Origin: DAOMFB01 sp963801475
Lineage (GTDB): Bacteria; Acidobacteriota; Thermoanaerobaculia; UBA5066
DNA: 64,000 nt
Reading direction: 5' to 3'
Assembly: GCA_963801475.1 (NCBI GenBank)
Contig: CAWDEX010000001.1
Span: forward strand, 434,001-498,000
Shown: piece by piece, positions 29,344-37,789 of the stretch
Layout of the letters: every line of letters begins with the position of its first letter
How positions within the stretch are numbered: the stretch's first letter is position 1
Translations under genes and position numbers: made by a program
The notes under the pieces: generated by a model
Seen by the model: only the letters and a program-made list of their open reading frames with translations
Told to the model about the DNA's origin: nothing
Databases searched by the model: none

Positions 29344-30108
29344 TTAAGCGGTGGCGCGGCTCTCCCGCCGGTTCAGCATCACGACGACGCACGCCGTCCC
29401 CGCCGCCGCGGCGAGGTGCTTCAGCGGATGGCCCCCGATGACGACGAGGAGAGAACGGATCTCGACATCGAAGTGCTCGAACAGGAGCGCGGCGCCGTAG
29501 CCGGCGAGGAGACCGAGCATCCAGGAACCGCCGGCGTAGCGGCTCCTGAAGAACAGAGTCGAAATGACGACGACGAGGATGGCCGCGACCTGAAGGAAGA
29601 TGTAGGGACGGAGATCCTCGAAGAGGCGCCAGAAGAGGACGGTCGCGAGACCGAAACCGACGAGGGGGAAGAGGAGGCGGCGGCCCATCTCCGGGTCGAT
29701 GCGCTCCGCGAGGACGGTCGCCACGAGCGACGTGAAGGCCACGGTCATCGGAAGGCGGTCCCAGAAGAGCGTCGCGTCGTTCGGCAACCCGTGGTACCAG
29801 GCCGAACCGAAGGCGGTCGCTGTGATCGCAGCGAAGAAGAGTGCGTACGGACGCCGTTCGCGGGCTTCCGCGAAGGCGGGACGTGCCTGCGCCGAGAAGG
29901 TGGCCGCGAGCCCCCAGAGACCCACGGCCAGAAACGCGAGATTCGAGAGAACGTTCGTCGCGTTCGGGATGCCGCCGAGGGGCTCGGTGTCGGCGAAGCG
30001 GTGGTAGTTCTGGTCCTGGCCCTTCGGCACGACGACGAAGACCGCGACGAGAAGGACCAGCGCGGCGACGCCGAGAAGACGCGCCCGTCGGAGCGAACGG
30101 CCGTCCAC
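29344..30108 (-). CDS. Ceramidase-like (CREST superfamily) membrane protein
   Basis: 254 residues, about seven hydrophobic helices. Conserved polar residues match the CREST/alkaline-ceramidase pattern: ATNVLSNLAFLAVG, GSAWYHGLPNDATLFWDRLP (Ser, His and Asp) and GGHPLKHLAAAAG (paired His) would hold a zinc. Likely a membrane hydrolase of lipid amides or a related enzyme. The GTG start is chosen because TAGCAT lies 7 nt before it, the same arrangement as other genes here; an upstream ATG at 30180 adds 24 basic residues and would read through the promoter. The stop lies 9 nt before the symporter start. Confidence 0.75.
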   Translation of the reverse strand: MDGRSLRRARLLGVAALVLLVAVFVVVPKGQDQNYHRFADTEPLGGIPNATNVLSNLAFLAVGLWGLAATFSAQARPAFAEARERRPYALFFAAITATAFGSAWYHGLPNDATLFWDRLPMTVAFTSLVATVLAERIDPEMGRRLLFPLVGFGLATVLFWRLFEDLRPYIFLQVAAILVVVISTLFFRSRYAGGSWMLGLLAGYGAALLFEHFDVEIRSLLVVIGGHPLKHLAAAAGTACVVVMLNRRESRATA

Positions 30109-30115
30109 GGCGGCG

Positions 30116-30121
30116 ATGCTA
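30116..30121 (-). promoter_or_regulatory. TAGCAT -10-like element, ceramidase-like gene
   Basis: TAGCAT 7 nt before a GTG. A plus-strand counterpart TAGGAT (30138-30143) lies 7 nt before an in-frame TTG of the divergent VPS10 gene. Confidence 0.4.
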
Positions 30122-30198
30122 CGCCGACACCCGATGCTAGGATCGCCGCGTTGCCCACCCCTCGCGGTTCTTCGCCGCATCCCCGAAAGGCCTCAGAG

Positions 30199-33100
30199 AT
30201 GACGATGAAGTGTTCCATCCGTCTCGCGCTCGCCCCGGCTCTCCTCGCCCTCCCGCTCTTCGGTGCCGCGGCGCCCGGGTCTCCAACGGGCTCTGCGACG
30301 CCCCCCGACACGCTCTCGGAGCGATTCGACGGGATGAAGCTCCGCTGCATCGGGCCGTTCCGGGGCGGACGCGTGACCGCCGTGACCGGCGTGAGGGGCC
30401 AGCCGATGGTCTTCTACTTCGGCGGAACCGGAGGCGGCGTCTTCAGGACGACCGACGGCGGGGCGACGTGGGAGCCGGTGTCGGACAAGGACTTCCGGAC
30501 CGGCTCCGTCGGCGCCATCGCGGTGGCCGAATCCGACCCGAACGTCGTCTACGTCGGGACCGGCGAGTCGTGCATCCGGGGCAACACTTCGGCCGGCGAC
30601 GGGGTCTACAGATCGGTCGACGCGGGGAGGACGTGGAAGAACGTCGGCCTGGCCGACTCCCGGCAGATCTCGCAGGTGATCGTCCATCCGAAGGACCCGG
30701 AGACCGTCTGGGTCGCGGCGCAGGGGCATGCCTGGGGGCCGAACGCCGAGCGCGGCGTCTTCAAGTCGACGGACGGTGGGAAGAGCTGGCGGAAGCTCCT
30801 CCATGTCGACGAGACGACCGGGGCGGGCGATCTCGCCCTCGACCCGGGAAACCCGCGAATCCTCTACGCGGCGATGTGGCAGCACGTCCGCCGCCCGTGG
30901 ACGATGGAGAGCGGCGGCCCCTCCTCGGGCCTCTGGAAGTCGACCGACGGCGGCGAGACGTGGAAGAAGCTCGCGGGCGGCCTCCCCGAGGGAATCGTCG
31001 GGAAGATCGGCGTCGCCGTGTCGGCCTCGCGCCCGGATCGGGTCTTCGCCCTCGTGGAGGCGGAGAAGGGCGGTCTTTTCCGCACGGACGACGGCGGCGA
31101 GAAGTGGACGCGCGTCTCGGAGAACCGGAACCTGATTCAGCGGGCCTGGTACTACACGCACGTCTTCGCCCACCCGAAGAACCCCGACGTCGTCTACGTT
31201 CTCAACGTGAACGCGTGGCGGTCCGGGGACGGCGGACGCTCCTTCCAGAAGATGCGGATCCGTCACGGCGACCACCACGACCTCTGGATCGACCCGGACG
31301 ATCCGGACCGGATGATCGAGGGGGACGACGGGGGGGCGACGATCTCCTTCAACGGCGGGAGGAGCTGGACGACCGAGGACAACCAGCCCACGGCGCAGAT
31401 CTACCGTCTCGCGACGGACGACCGTTTCCCGTACTGGGTCTACGGGGCCCAGCAGGACAATTCCGACGTCGCCATCCCGAGCGCCGTGCCGGGCCGGACC
31501 ATCGACCGGACCGAGTGGTACCCGGCCGGCGGCGGCGAGAGCGGCTGGACGCAGCCGGACCCGCGGAATCCCGACGTCATCTGGGGCGGAAGCTACGGCG
31601 GCGAGATCACGCGGTACGACCGGAAGACGCGGCAGTCGCGCGTCGTCACGGCCTGGCCGCAGCCGATCGACGGGCAGGCGACGCGCGACCTGAAGTACCG
31701 GTTCAACTGGAACGCCCCGATCCTCGTCTCGAAGCACGACCCGAGAGTCGTCTACCACGCGGCGCAGAAGCTCCTTCGCTCGACGGACGAGGGGACGACG
31801 TGGGAGGAGGCCAGCCCGGACCTGACCCGGAACGACCTGTCGAAGCAGGGCTACCCGGGCGGGCCGATCACCCGCGAGATCACGGGAGTCGAGACCTATC
31901 CGACGATCTTCTGCCTCGCCGAGTCGCCGCGGGAGAAGGACTCTCTCTGGGCCGGGACCGACGACGGCCTCGTCTGGGTCACGCGCGACGGGACGAAGAC
32001 GTGGCAGAACGTGACGCCGGGACAGCTCTCTCCCGTTCGCGGTGTCGGTGGCAGCAGCAAGCGGGGGGTCCGGGGGGCGAGCAACGAACAGCCCCCCGGC
32101 GAGCGGATGCCGGAGACGGTCCAGGTCAACGTCATCGAGGTGTCGTCCCGCGAGCCGGGGACGGCGTACGTGGCCGCCGTGAATTACAGGTTCGACGACG
32201 ACCGGCCCTTCGTCTACCGGACGAACGACTGGGGGAAGAGCTGGACGAAGATCGTTAACGGGCTTCCGAAGGAGTCCTTCGTCCGGGTCGTTCGCGAGGA
32301 CCCGGTGCGGAAAGGGCTCCTCTACGCCGGGGCGGAGACGGGGCTCTTCCTGTCGTTCGACGACGGCGCGAGCTGGCAACCCTTCCCGCGGAACCTTCCG
32401 GCCGTCCCGATCACCGACCTCGCGGTGAAGAACGGCGACCTCGTCGTGGCGACGCAGGGGCGCTCGTTCTGGATCCTCGACGACCTGACGCCCCTCAGGA
32501 CCTGGAAGCCCGAGATCGCCGACGAGGCCGCGTTCCTCTTCCCGCCGCGCCCGACGCCGCGAATGAGGACCTGGACGGACGACGGCACCGGCTCGTCGTC
32601 GCTCCTCGCGGGGCAGAACGGCCCCGGGGGCGTCGTCGCCTGGTACTGGCTGAAGACCGTCCCGAAGGAATCGGAGGCGGACAAGCCGAAGACCGTCCTC
32701 GAGTTCCGCCAGGGAGACCGTCTTCTCCGGAAGTTCACGAGCGAGAAGAAGGAGACCGGGGACGACGCCGAGAAGGACGACGAGGACGGGGGGGACAAGC
32801 CGATCGAGCCGAAGGCGGGATTGAACCGTCTCGTCTGGGACATGCGTCTCCTCGTCCCGGAGATCTCCACCTCGAAGGAGACGTTCGGGGACTACCCGCC
32901 CGAGGGCCCGAAGGTGATTCCGGGGAGTTACACGGTCCGGCTCGTGACGAGGGCCGGCACGAAGGAGGAGAAGGTCCTCGAGCAGAGCTTCTCCGTCATT
33001 GCGGATCCGCGCGGGACGGCGCCGGAGGCGGACCTCCGGGCGCAGTACGAGCTCCTACTGGCGATTCGCGGAGATCTCGAGCGGTCCCACGACCTTCTCC

Positions 33101-33495
33101 GGAAGATCCGGGAGACGCGCGCCCAGGCGAAGGAGCTGGCCGGACGCGCCGAGCGGCTCGGGAAGAGCGCGCTCGAGAAGCCGGAGAAAGCGCTCTCCGC
33201 GAAGCTGACGGCCCTCGAGGAGAAGATCATCAACCCGAAGATCAAGGCGAACCAGGACACGCTCAACTTCACGCCGAAGCTCGACTTCCAGATCTCCGCG
33301 CTCGCAGGGTTCGTCGACAGCGCGGACGCGAAGCCGACGGCCGCGTCGTTCGCGCGGCGGACGGAGCTGGTGGCCCAGCTCGACGCGGTGTCGAAGGATT
33401 TCGACGGCGTCGTCGGGAACGAGCTCGCGGCGTTCAACAGGGCGGTCGAGGAGGCGGTAATCCCGCCGGTCGCGGTCCTGCCGAGTAAGAAGTAG
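30199..33495 (+). CDS. Secreted VPS10/BNR-repeat protein, first paralog
   Basis: 1,098 residues. Signal peptide (CSIRLALAPALLALPLFGAAA), then a ten-bladed-type propeller of sortilin/BNR repeats, each with an Asp-box (TTDGGATW, SVDAGRTW, STDGGKSW, STDGGETW, TDDGGEKW and others). A C-terminal beta region with an Asp/Glu-rich loop follows (KKETGDDAEKDDEDGGDK). The end is a helical coiled-coil-like region (LRKIRETRAQAKELAGRAER). Such VPS10 proteins are common in Acidobacteriota; some are annotated as glycosyl hydrolases without proof. Start: ATG with a good signal peptide. A TTG 48 nt upstream follows a TAGGAT element and is an alternative. Paralog of the gene at 37790. Confidence 0.85.
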   Translation: MTMKCSIRLALAPALLALPLFGAAAPGSPTGSATPPDTLSERFDGMKLRCIGPFRGGRVTAVTGVRGQPMVFYFGGTGGGVFRTTDGGATWEPVSDKDFRTGSVGAIAVAESDPNVVYVGTGESCIRGNTSAGDGVYRSVDAGRTWKNVGLADSRQISQVIVHPKDPETVWVAAQGHAWGPNAERGVFKSTDGGKSWRKLLHVDETTGAGDLALDPGNPRILYAAMWQHVRRPWTMESGGPSSGLWKSTDGGETWKKLAGGLPEGIVGKIGVAVSASRPDRVFALVEAEKGGLFRTDDGGEKWTRVSENRNLIQRAWYYTHVFAHPKNPDVVYVLNVNAWRSGDGGRSFQKMRIRHGDHHDLWIDPDDPDRMIEGDDGGATISFNGGRSWTTEDNQPTAQIYRLATDDRFPYWVYGAQQDNSDVAIPSAVPGRTIDRTEWYPAGGGESGWTQPDPRNPDVIWGGSYGGEITRYDRKTRQSRVVTAWPQPIDGQATRDLKYRFNWNAPILVSKHDPRVVYHAAQKLLRSTDEGTTWEEASPDLTRNDLSKQGYPGGPITREITGVETYPTIFCLAESPREKDSLWAGTDDGLVWVTRDGTKTWQNVTPGQLSPVRGVGGSSKRGVRGASNEQPPGERMPETVQVNVIEVSSREPGTAYVAAVNYRFDDDRPFVYRTNDWGKSWTKIVNGLPKESFVRVVREDPVRKGLLYAGAETGLFLSFDDGASWQPFPRNLPAVPITDLAVKNGDLVVATQGRSFWILDDLTPLRTWKPEIADEAAFLFPPRPTPRMRTWTDDGTGSSSLLAGQNGPGGVVAWYWLKTVPKESEADKPKTVLEFRQGDRLLRKFTSEKKETGDDAEKDDEDGGDKPIEPKAGLNRLVWDMRLLVPEISTSKETFGDYPPEGPKVIPGSYTVRLVTRAGTKEEKVLEQSFSVIADPRGTAPEADLRAQYELLLAIRGDLERSHDLLRKIRETRAQAKELAGRAERLGKSALEKPEKALSAKLTALEEKIINPKIKANQDTLNFTPKLDFQISALAGFVDSADAKPTAASFARRTELVAQLDAVSKDFDGVVGNELAAFNRAVEEAVIPPVAVLPSKK

Positions 33496-33502
33496 ACGGA
33501 AC

Positions 33503-35161
33503 ATGCTCGCGGTCCTCGCGGGCCTCCTCGTCTGGGTCCCGGCGCTCCTCGGCTGGGGCGACGCGGTGCTACCGGCCCTCCTCGGTGCGCGCCTCCGCGA
33601 GGACGACGAGGCGGCGTTCGCCCTGTCCGGCTTCGCCGGGCTGGGGGCCCTCGCGACCCTCGGCGCCGCGCTGAACCTCCTCACGGGACTGGGGCCGGGG
33701 CTCTCGGCCGCCGCCGCTCTCGGCGGACTGGCGCTCTTCGTCCGCGGCAGGGCCGGCGCCTTCCGCGGGCTCTCGCGAGGCGACGCGGCGGCCCTCGGTG
33801 CGCTTCTCCTCGTCCTCGCCCTCTTCGCCTCCGGGCCGATCCGCCTGTACGACACGGCGCTCTACCACCTGCAGGCCGTCGCGTGGTCCACGGCGGGACC
33901 GATCCCCGCGGGCCTCGCGAATCTCCATCGCCGCCTCGGCCTCGACTCGCTCTTGTTCCCGCTGGCGGCCCTTCTCGAGCTGCCCGGCCTCGCCCGACGC
34001 GGGGCGTCCTTCGCCCCGGCGCTCGCCTTCTTCTTCTTCGGGGCCGCGGTCTGGGCCGCCGGTCGGAAGGCGGTCAGGGGCGTGGCCGGGCCGGCAGACC
34101 TTCTCCTGGCCTTCGGAGTCCTCCCTCTCGCCGTTCTCGTCGCGAGCGATGGAGTCCCCTCGCTCTCGACGGACCTGCCGGCCGCGCTGCTCACGATTCT
34201 CTCGGCGCATTTCCTTCTCCGCCCTTCGCCGAGTGGCGTCGAGCGGCGCGCCGCCGTGGCCCTGGCGTTCTTCGCGGTGACCGTGAAGCTCTCGTCGGCC
34301 GTCTGGCTTCTCGCGGTGGTCGTGATCCTCCGCGCGGTTCCCTGGGTGCTCGCCGTTCCGGCGCTCGCCTGGCTGCTCCGCGGCGTCGCCCTGTCGGGCT
34401 ACCTCCTCTACCCGGTGGCCGCGACGCGTCTTTCCTTTCTGCCGTGGGCGGCACCGGCCTCCACGGCGAGGGAGGAAATCCTCTGGGCGCGGAGCTGGGC
34501 CCGGATCCCCCAGGGGAGGCCCGAGGAGGTGCTCGCCGGCTGGGGCTGGGTGTGGTCCTGGGCGCGGACGACGATTCCGAGGCCGTCGGTCCTGCCGCTC
34601 ATCCTCATCTTCGCGATCGGATTCGCGCTTCTTCTCCTGTCGCGGCGCCGCCCCGCGGACCCGGCGGCGGACCGCCCTCTCCTCGCGACGCTCGGAGCGG
34701 CGACGGCCTCGACGCTCTTCTGGTTCCTGTCGGCCCCGGACCCTCGCTTCGGCTACGGCGCCCTCTACGTTCTCGCCCTCCTTCCGCTCGCGGCGGCGCT
34801 GCCCCGGCTGGGGTACGGCGCCTGGCCGGCCGCCGTGCGGGCCGTCCTCGCCGTGGCGGTCGCCTGCGGTTTCGCCGGCGCCGGCGCCTCCTTCCTCGTG
34901 ATGGGAGCGGGGTTCCGGCCCGCAGCGCTCGTGCCCCCCGCGCCGCCGAGCCCCGCCGTCGAAGAGCGGCGGACCGACGAGGGCGAGACCGTCCGCGTCC
35001 CGGTGGCGGACGACCGGTGCTGGGGCGCGCCGCTTCCCTGCACGCCGCACTTGCGGCGCGACCTGCTCATCGGACGCGACGACGCGGGGCGCGCGCGCGT
35101 CTTCAGCTTTCCGCCGGGGGGCTCCGCGGAAACGCGCGACCGTCGGCCGTCCCCGAAGTAA
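33503..35161 (+). CDS. Polytopic membrane protein, LIC_10190-like / GT-C-like
   Basis: 552 residues, more than ten hydrophobic helices and a soluble C-terminal tail. The motif YDTALYHLQAVAWSTAGPI followed by GLANLHRRLGLDSLLFP matches the LIC_10190-type family of membrane proteins, thought to resemble GT-C glycosyltransferases with the acidic residue in the first loop. A lipid-linked sugar transfer role is likely but unproven. It begins 7 nt after the VPS10 stop, so the two are probably one operon. Confidence 0.7.
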   Translation: MLAVLAGLLVWVPALLGWGDAVLPALLGARLREDDEAAFALSGFAGLGALATLGAALNLLTGLGPGLSAAAALGGLALFVRGRAGAFRGLSRGDAAALGALLLVLALFASGPIRLYDTALYHLQAVAWSTAGPIPAGLANLHRRLGLDSLLFPLAALLELPGLARRGASFAPALAFFFFGAAVWAAGRKAVRGVAGPADLLLAFGVLPLAVLVASDGVPSLSTDLPAALLTILSAHFLLRPSPSGVERRAAVALAFFAVTVKLSSAVWLLAVVVILRAVPWVLAVPALAWLLRGVALSGYLLYPVAATRLSFLPWAAPASTAREEILWARSWARIPQGRPEEVLAGWGWVWSWARTTIPRPSVLPLILIFAIGFALLLLSRRRPADPAADRPLLATLGAATASTLFWFLSAPDPRFGYGALYVLALLPLAAALPRLGYGAWPAAVRAVLAVAVACGFAGAGASFLVMGAGFRPAALVPPAPPSPAVEERRTDEGETVRVPVADDRCWGAPLPCTPHLRRDLLIGRDDAGRARVFSFPPGGSAETRDRRPSPK

Positions 35162-35220
35162 CATCAGGGCACGCGGGAGGTGCCGCCCGGCGCGCCCGCG
35201 GGTCCGGAAGGGGGGACGGA

Positions 35221-36066
35221 ATGGCGCCCGGAGCCGGCTTCGAGCCGCTGACCAACGTACTGGCGCGAGAGGGAGAGGTCGTCAAGCTGGATCCCGACCA
35301 TCCGGGGTTCCGGGATCCCCTCTACAGGAGGCGCCGGAACGAGATCGCGAACCTGGCGCTTTCCTACCGCGACGGGGAGCCGGTTCCCCTGGTCGAGTAC
35401 ACGGACGAGGAGCAGGCCGTCTGGCGGACGACGTGGGAACGGCTCGCCCCGCTTCACGAGAGGGTGGCCTGCCGGGAGTGGCTGGAGAGCTCGCGGGTCG
35501 TGGACCTCGACCGGTCGCGCGTGCCGCAGCTCGCCGAGGTGAATCCGAAGCTCGCGCCCTCCGGCTTCCGGATGCTCCCGGTGGCGGGGCTGATCTCGGG
35601 GCGCGGCTTCCTGTCGGCGATGGCCGAGGACGTCTTCCTCGCCACGCAGTACATGCGCCACCACAGCGTCCCTTTCTACACGCCCGAGCCCGACGTCATC
35701 CACGAGCTGGTCGGCCACGCCGCCGGCCTCCTCCACCCGGAGATCGTGAGGCTCTCCCGCCTCTTCGGCGAAGCGGCGCGGCGCGCCGACGAGGCGGCGA
35801 TGAAGCGGCTGGAGCGGGTCTACTGGTACACGCTGGAGTTCGGCCTCGTCCGGGAGAACGGGGAGATACGGACCTTCGGCGCCGGGATCCTCTCCTCGTT
35901 CGGAGAGATGGAGCGCTTCGCGTCGGAGGCCGAGATCCGCCCTCTCGACTTCGAGGACGCCTCAGAGCGCCCCTACGACCCGACGCGGTACCAGCCCGTC
36001 CTCTACCTGTCGGACTCCTTTGGCGCGATGTCGCGGGACGTTTCGGCCTGGCTCGCGACGGTCTGA
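35221..36066 (+). CDS. phhA: Aromatic amino acid hydroxylase (phenylalanine 4-monooxygenase family)
   Basis: 281 residues, the catalytic domain without an ACT domain as in bacterial enzymes. The iron ligands are visible: H161 and H166 in PEPDVIHELVGHA, and E206 in YTLEFGLV. PAVRE-type equivalents include MRHHSVPFYTPEPD. It uses pterin and oxygen to hydroxylate Phe, Tyr or Trp; Phe is the most common bacterial substrate. ATG follows GGGGGGACGG. Whether the substrate is Phe or Trp cannot be settled by eye. Confidence 0.85.
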   Translation: MAPGAGFEPLTNVLAREGEVVKLDPDHPGFRDPLYRRRRNEIANLALSYRDGEPVPLVEYTDEEQAVWRTTWERLAPLHERVACREWLESSRVVDLDRSRVPQLAEVNPKLAPSGFRMLPVAGLISGRGFLSAMAEDVFLATQYMRHHSVPFYTPEPDVIHELVGHAAGLLHPEIVRLSRLFGEAARRADEAAMKRLERVYWYTLEFGLVRENGEIRTFGAGILSSFGEMERFASEAEIRPLDFEDASERPYDPTRYQPVLYLSDSFGAMSRDVSAWLATV

Positions 36067-36186
36067 CGGCCCGGACGGTGCCGCGCCCGTGGGCTCGTCC
36101 CGTGCCGCCGGACGGACGCCTCGACCGTGCGCTCCGCCACGCCGGGGAGCCTCGGTCCGGGCCCGAGCGCTGACGGAGTCGACGCC

Positions 36187-36192
36187 TATACT
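36187..36192 (+). promoter_or_regulatory. TATACT -10-like element, polyphosphate gene
   Basis: TATACT 29 nt before the ATG, with GGGAGGTGAG as Shine-Dalgarno in between, so this transcript has a normal leader. Confidence 0.45.
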
Positions 36193-36221
36193 GGGCATCA
36201 TCCCGTCCGGGAGGTGAGCCC

Positions 36222-37724
36222 ATGCTCAAGTCTGCCGAGCTGGGTCTTGGGGTCGAAAAGGAAGAGTACGACCGTCAGCTTCCGAAGCTGCGCCTCGCGC
36301 TCCTCCAGGCCCACTGGAAGATCCACGAGGCCCGGGTCCCCGTCGTCGTCGTCATCTCCGGACCCGAAATCTCCGGCAAGGGAGAGCTGATCAACGGTCT
36401 CGCCGCGTGGCTCGACCCCCGCGGCCTCGAGGTGAACGCCTTCGGCCCGCCGTCCGACGAGGAGCGCGAGCGCCCTCCCTGGTGGCGGTTCTGGCGCTCC
36501 CTGCCGCCGCGCGGAAAGATCGGCATCTTCCTCGGCTCGTGGTACACGAACCCGATCATCGGGCGCGTCGAGGGGAAGCTCGGCAAGTCGGCCTTCCAGC
36601 GCGACCTCGACCGGATCGCCTTCTTCGAGCGGATGCTCGCGGAGGACGGCACGCTTCTCGTCAAGTTCTGGCTCCACCTCTCGAAGAAGGACCAGAAGAA
36701 GCACCTGAAGCGGCACGAGCGCGACCTCCGGACGCGATGGCGCGTGACGCCGATCGACTGGAAGGCCTTCCGCGTCTACGACCGCTTCGCGAAGTGGTCC
36801 GAGACGGCCCTGCTCCGGACCGACGCCCCCCATGCGCCGTGGGTCGTGGTGGATGCCGCCAACGGGAACCACCGGGACCTCGCCGTCGGGCGTTATCTGC
36901 TCGAGGCGCTCCGCCGGGGCGCCGACGCCGTGAAGGAGAAGAGCGGCGTCGCGAAGATCGCCCGGCGCGCCCGGTCGGTGCCGGCGGCGGGACGGGTCGT
37001 CCCCGGCGCCGAGGGAAGCGTCCTCGACACGGTCGACCTCGCCCGGCGGGTCTCCGACGAGGCGTACCACAAGGAGCTGGCGAAGCTGCAGGGGCGCGTC
37101 GGCGCGCTGACGCGCACGGCGTACGGGAAGAAGATCTCGAGCATCCTCGTCTTCGAGGGGTGGGACGCCGGCGGGAAGGGAGGGACGATCCGGCGGCTGA
37201 CGGAGGCGATCGACCCGCGCCTCTACCGCGTCGTCCCGATCGCCGCGCCGACCGAGGAGGAGCGGGCCCAGCACTACCTCTGGCGCTTCTGGCGGCACCT
37301 GCCGCGCGACGGGCGGGTGACGATCTTCGACCGTTCGTGGTACGGGCGGGTCCTCGTCGAGCGGGTCGAAGACTTCGCGCGTCCGGAGGAATGGGAGCGT
37401 GCCTACCTCGAGATCAACGACTTCGAGGAGCAGCTCGCCGAGCACGGCGCCGTCGTCCTGAAGTTCTGGCTCCACGTCTCTCCGGAGGAGCAGCTCCGCC
37501 GGTTCCACGAACGCCAGCGGATCGGGTTCAAGAAGCACAAGATCACCGACGAGGACTGGCGCAACCGGAAGCAGCGCGAGGCGTACCTCGCCGCGGTCTC
37601 CGACATGGTGGCGCGGACCGACACCCCCTCGGCCCGCTGGACGCTCGTGGCCGCCAACGACAAGAAGGTCGCGCGTCTCGAGGTCCTCGCGGCGTACGCG
37701 GCGAAGCTGGACGAGGCCCTCTGA
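36222..37724 (+). CDS. pap: Polyphosphate:AMP phosphotransferase (double-domain PPK2)
   Basis: 500 residues, two PPK2 domains in tandem, the expected length of Pap. The second domain is catalytic: Walker A VFEGWDAGGKGGT, FWRHLPRDGRVTIFDRSWYG (Walker B region) and VERVEDF. The first keeps the fold but has a changed P-loop (ISGPEISGKGEL) and IFLGSWYTNPI instead of DRSWYG, as in other Pap proteins where only one domain works. Transfers phosphate from polyphosphate to AMP to make ADP in the cytoplasm. Clear Shine-Dalgarno GGGAGGTG. Confidence 0.88.
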   Translation: MLKSAELGLGVEKEEYDRQLPKLRLALLQAHWKIHEARVPVVVVISGPEISGKGELINGLAAWLDPRGLEVNAFGPPSDEERERPPWWRFWRSLPPRGKIGIFLGSWYTNPIIGRVEGKLGKSAFQRDLDRIAFFERMLAEDGTLLVKFWLHLSKKDQKKHLKRHERDLRTRWRVTPIDWKAFRVYDRFAKWSETALLRTDAPHAPWVVVDAANGNHRDLAVGRYLLEALRRGADAVKEKSGVAKIARRARSVPAAGRVVPGAEGSVLDTVDLARRVSDEAYHKELAKLQGRVGALTRTAYGKKISSILVFEGWDAGGKGGTIRRLTEAIDPRLYRVVPIAAPTEEERAQHYLWRFWRHLPRDGRVTIFDRSWYGRVLVERVEDFARPEEWERAYLEINDFEEQLAEHGAVVLKFWLHVSPEEQLRRFHERQRIGFKKHKITDEDWRNRKQREAYLAAVSDMVARTDTPSARWTLVAANDKKVARLEVLAAYAAKLDEAL

Positions 37725-37789
37725 CGGCCGGCCGCCGGGGGAGTATCGTTTCGCCCGTCCGCCCCCGAATTCGACCGAAGGAGACGTTC

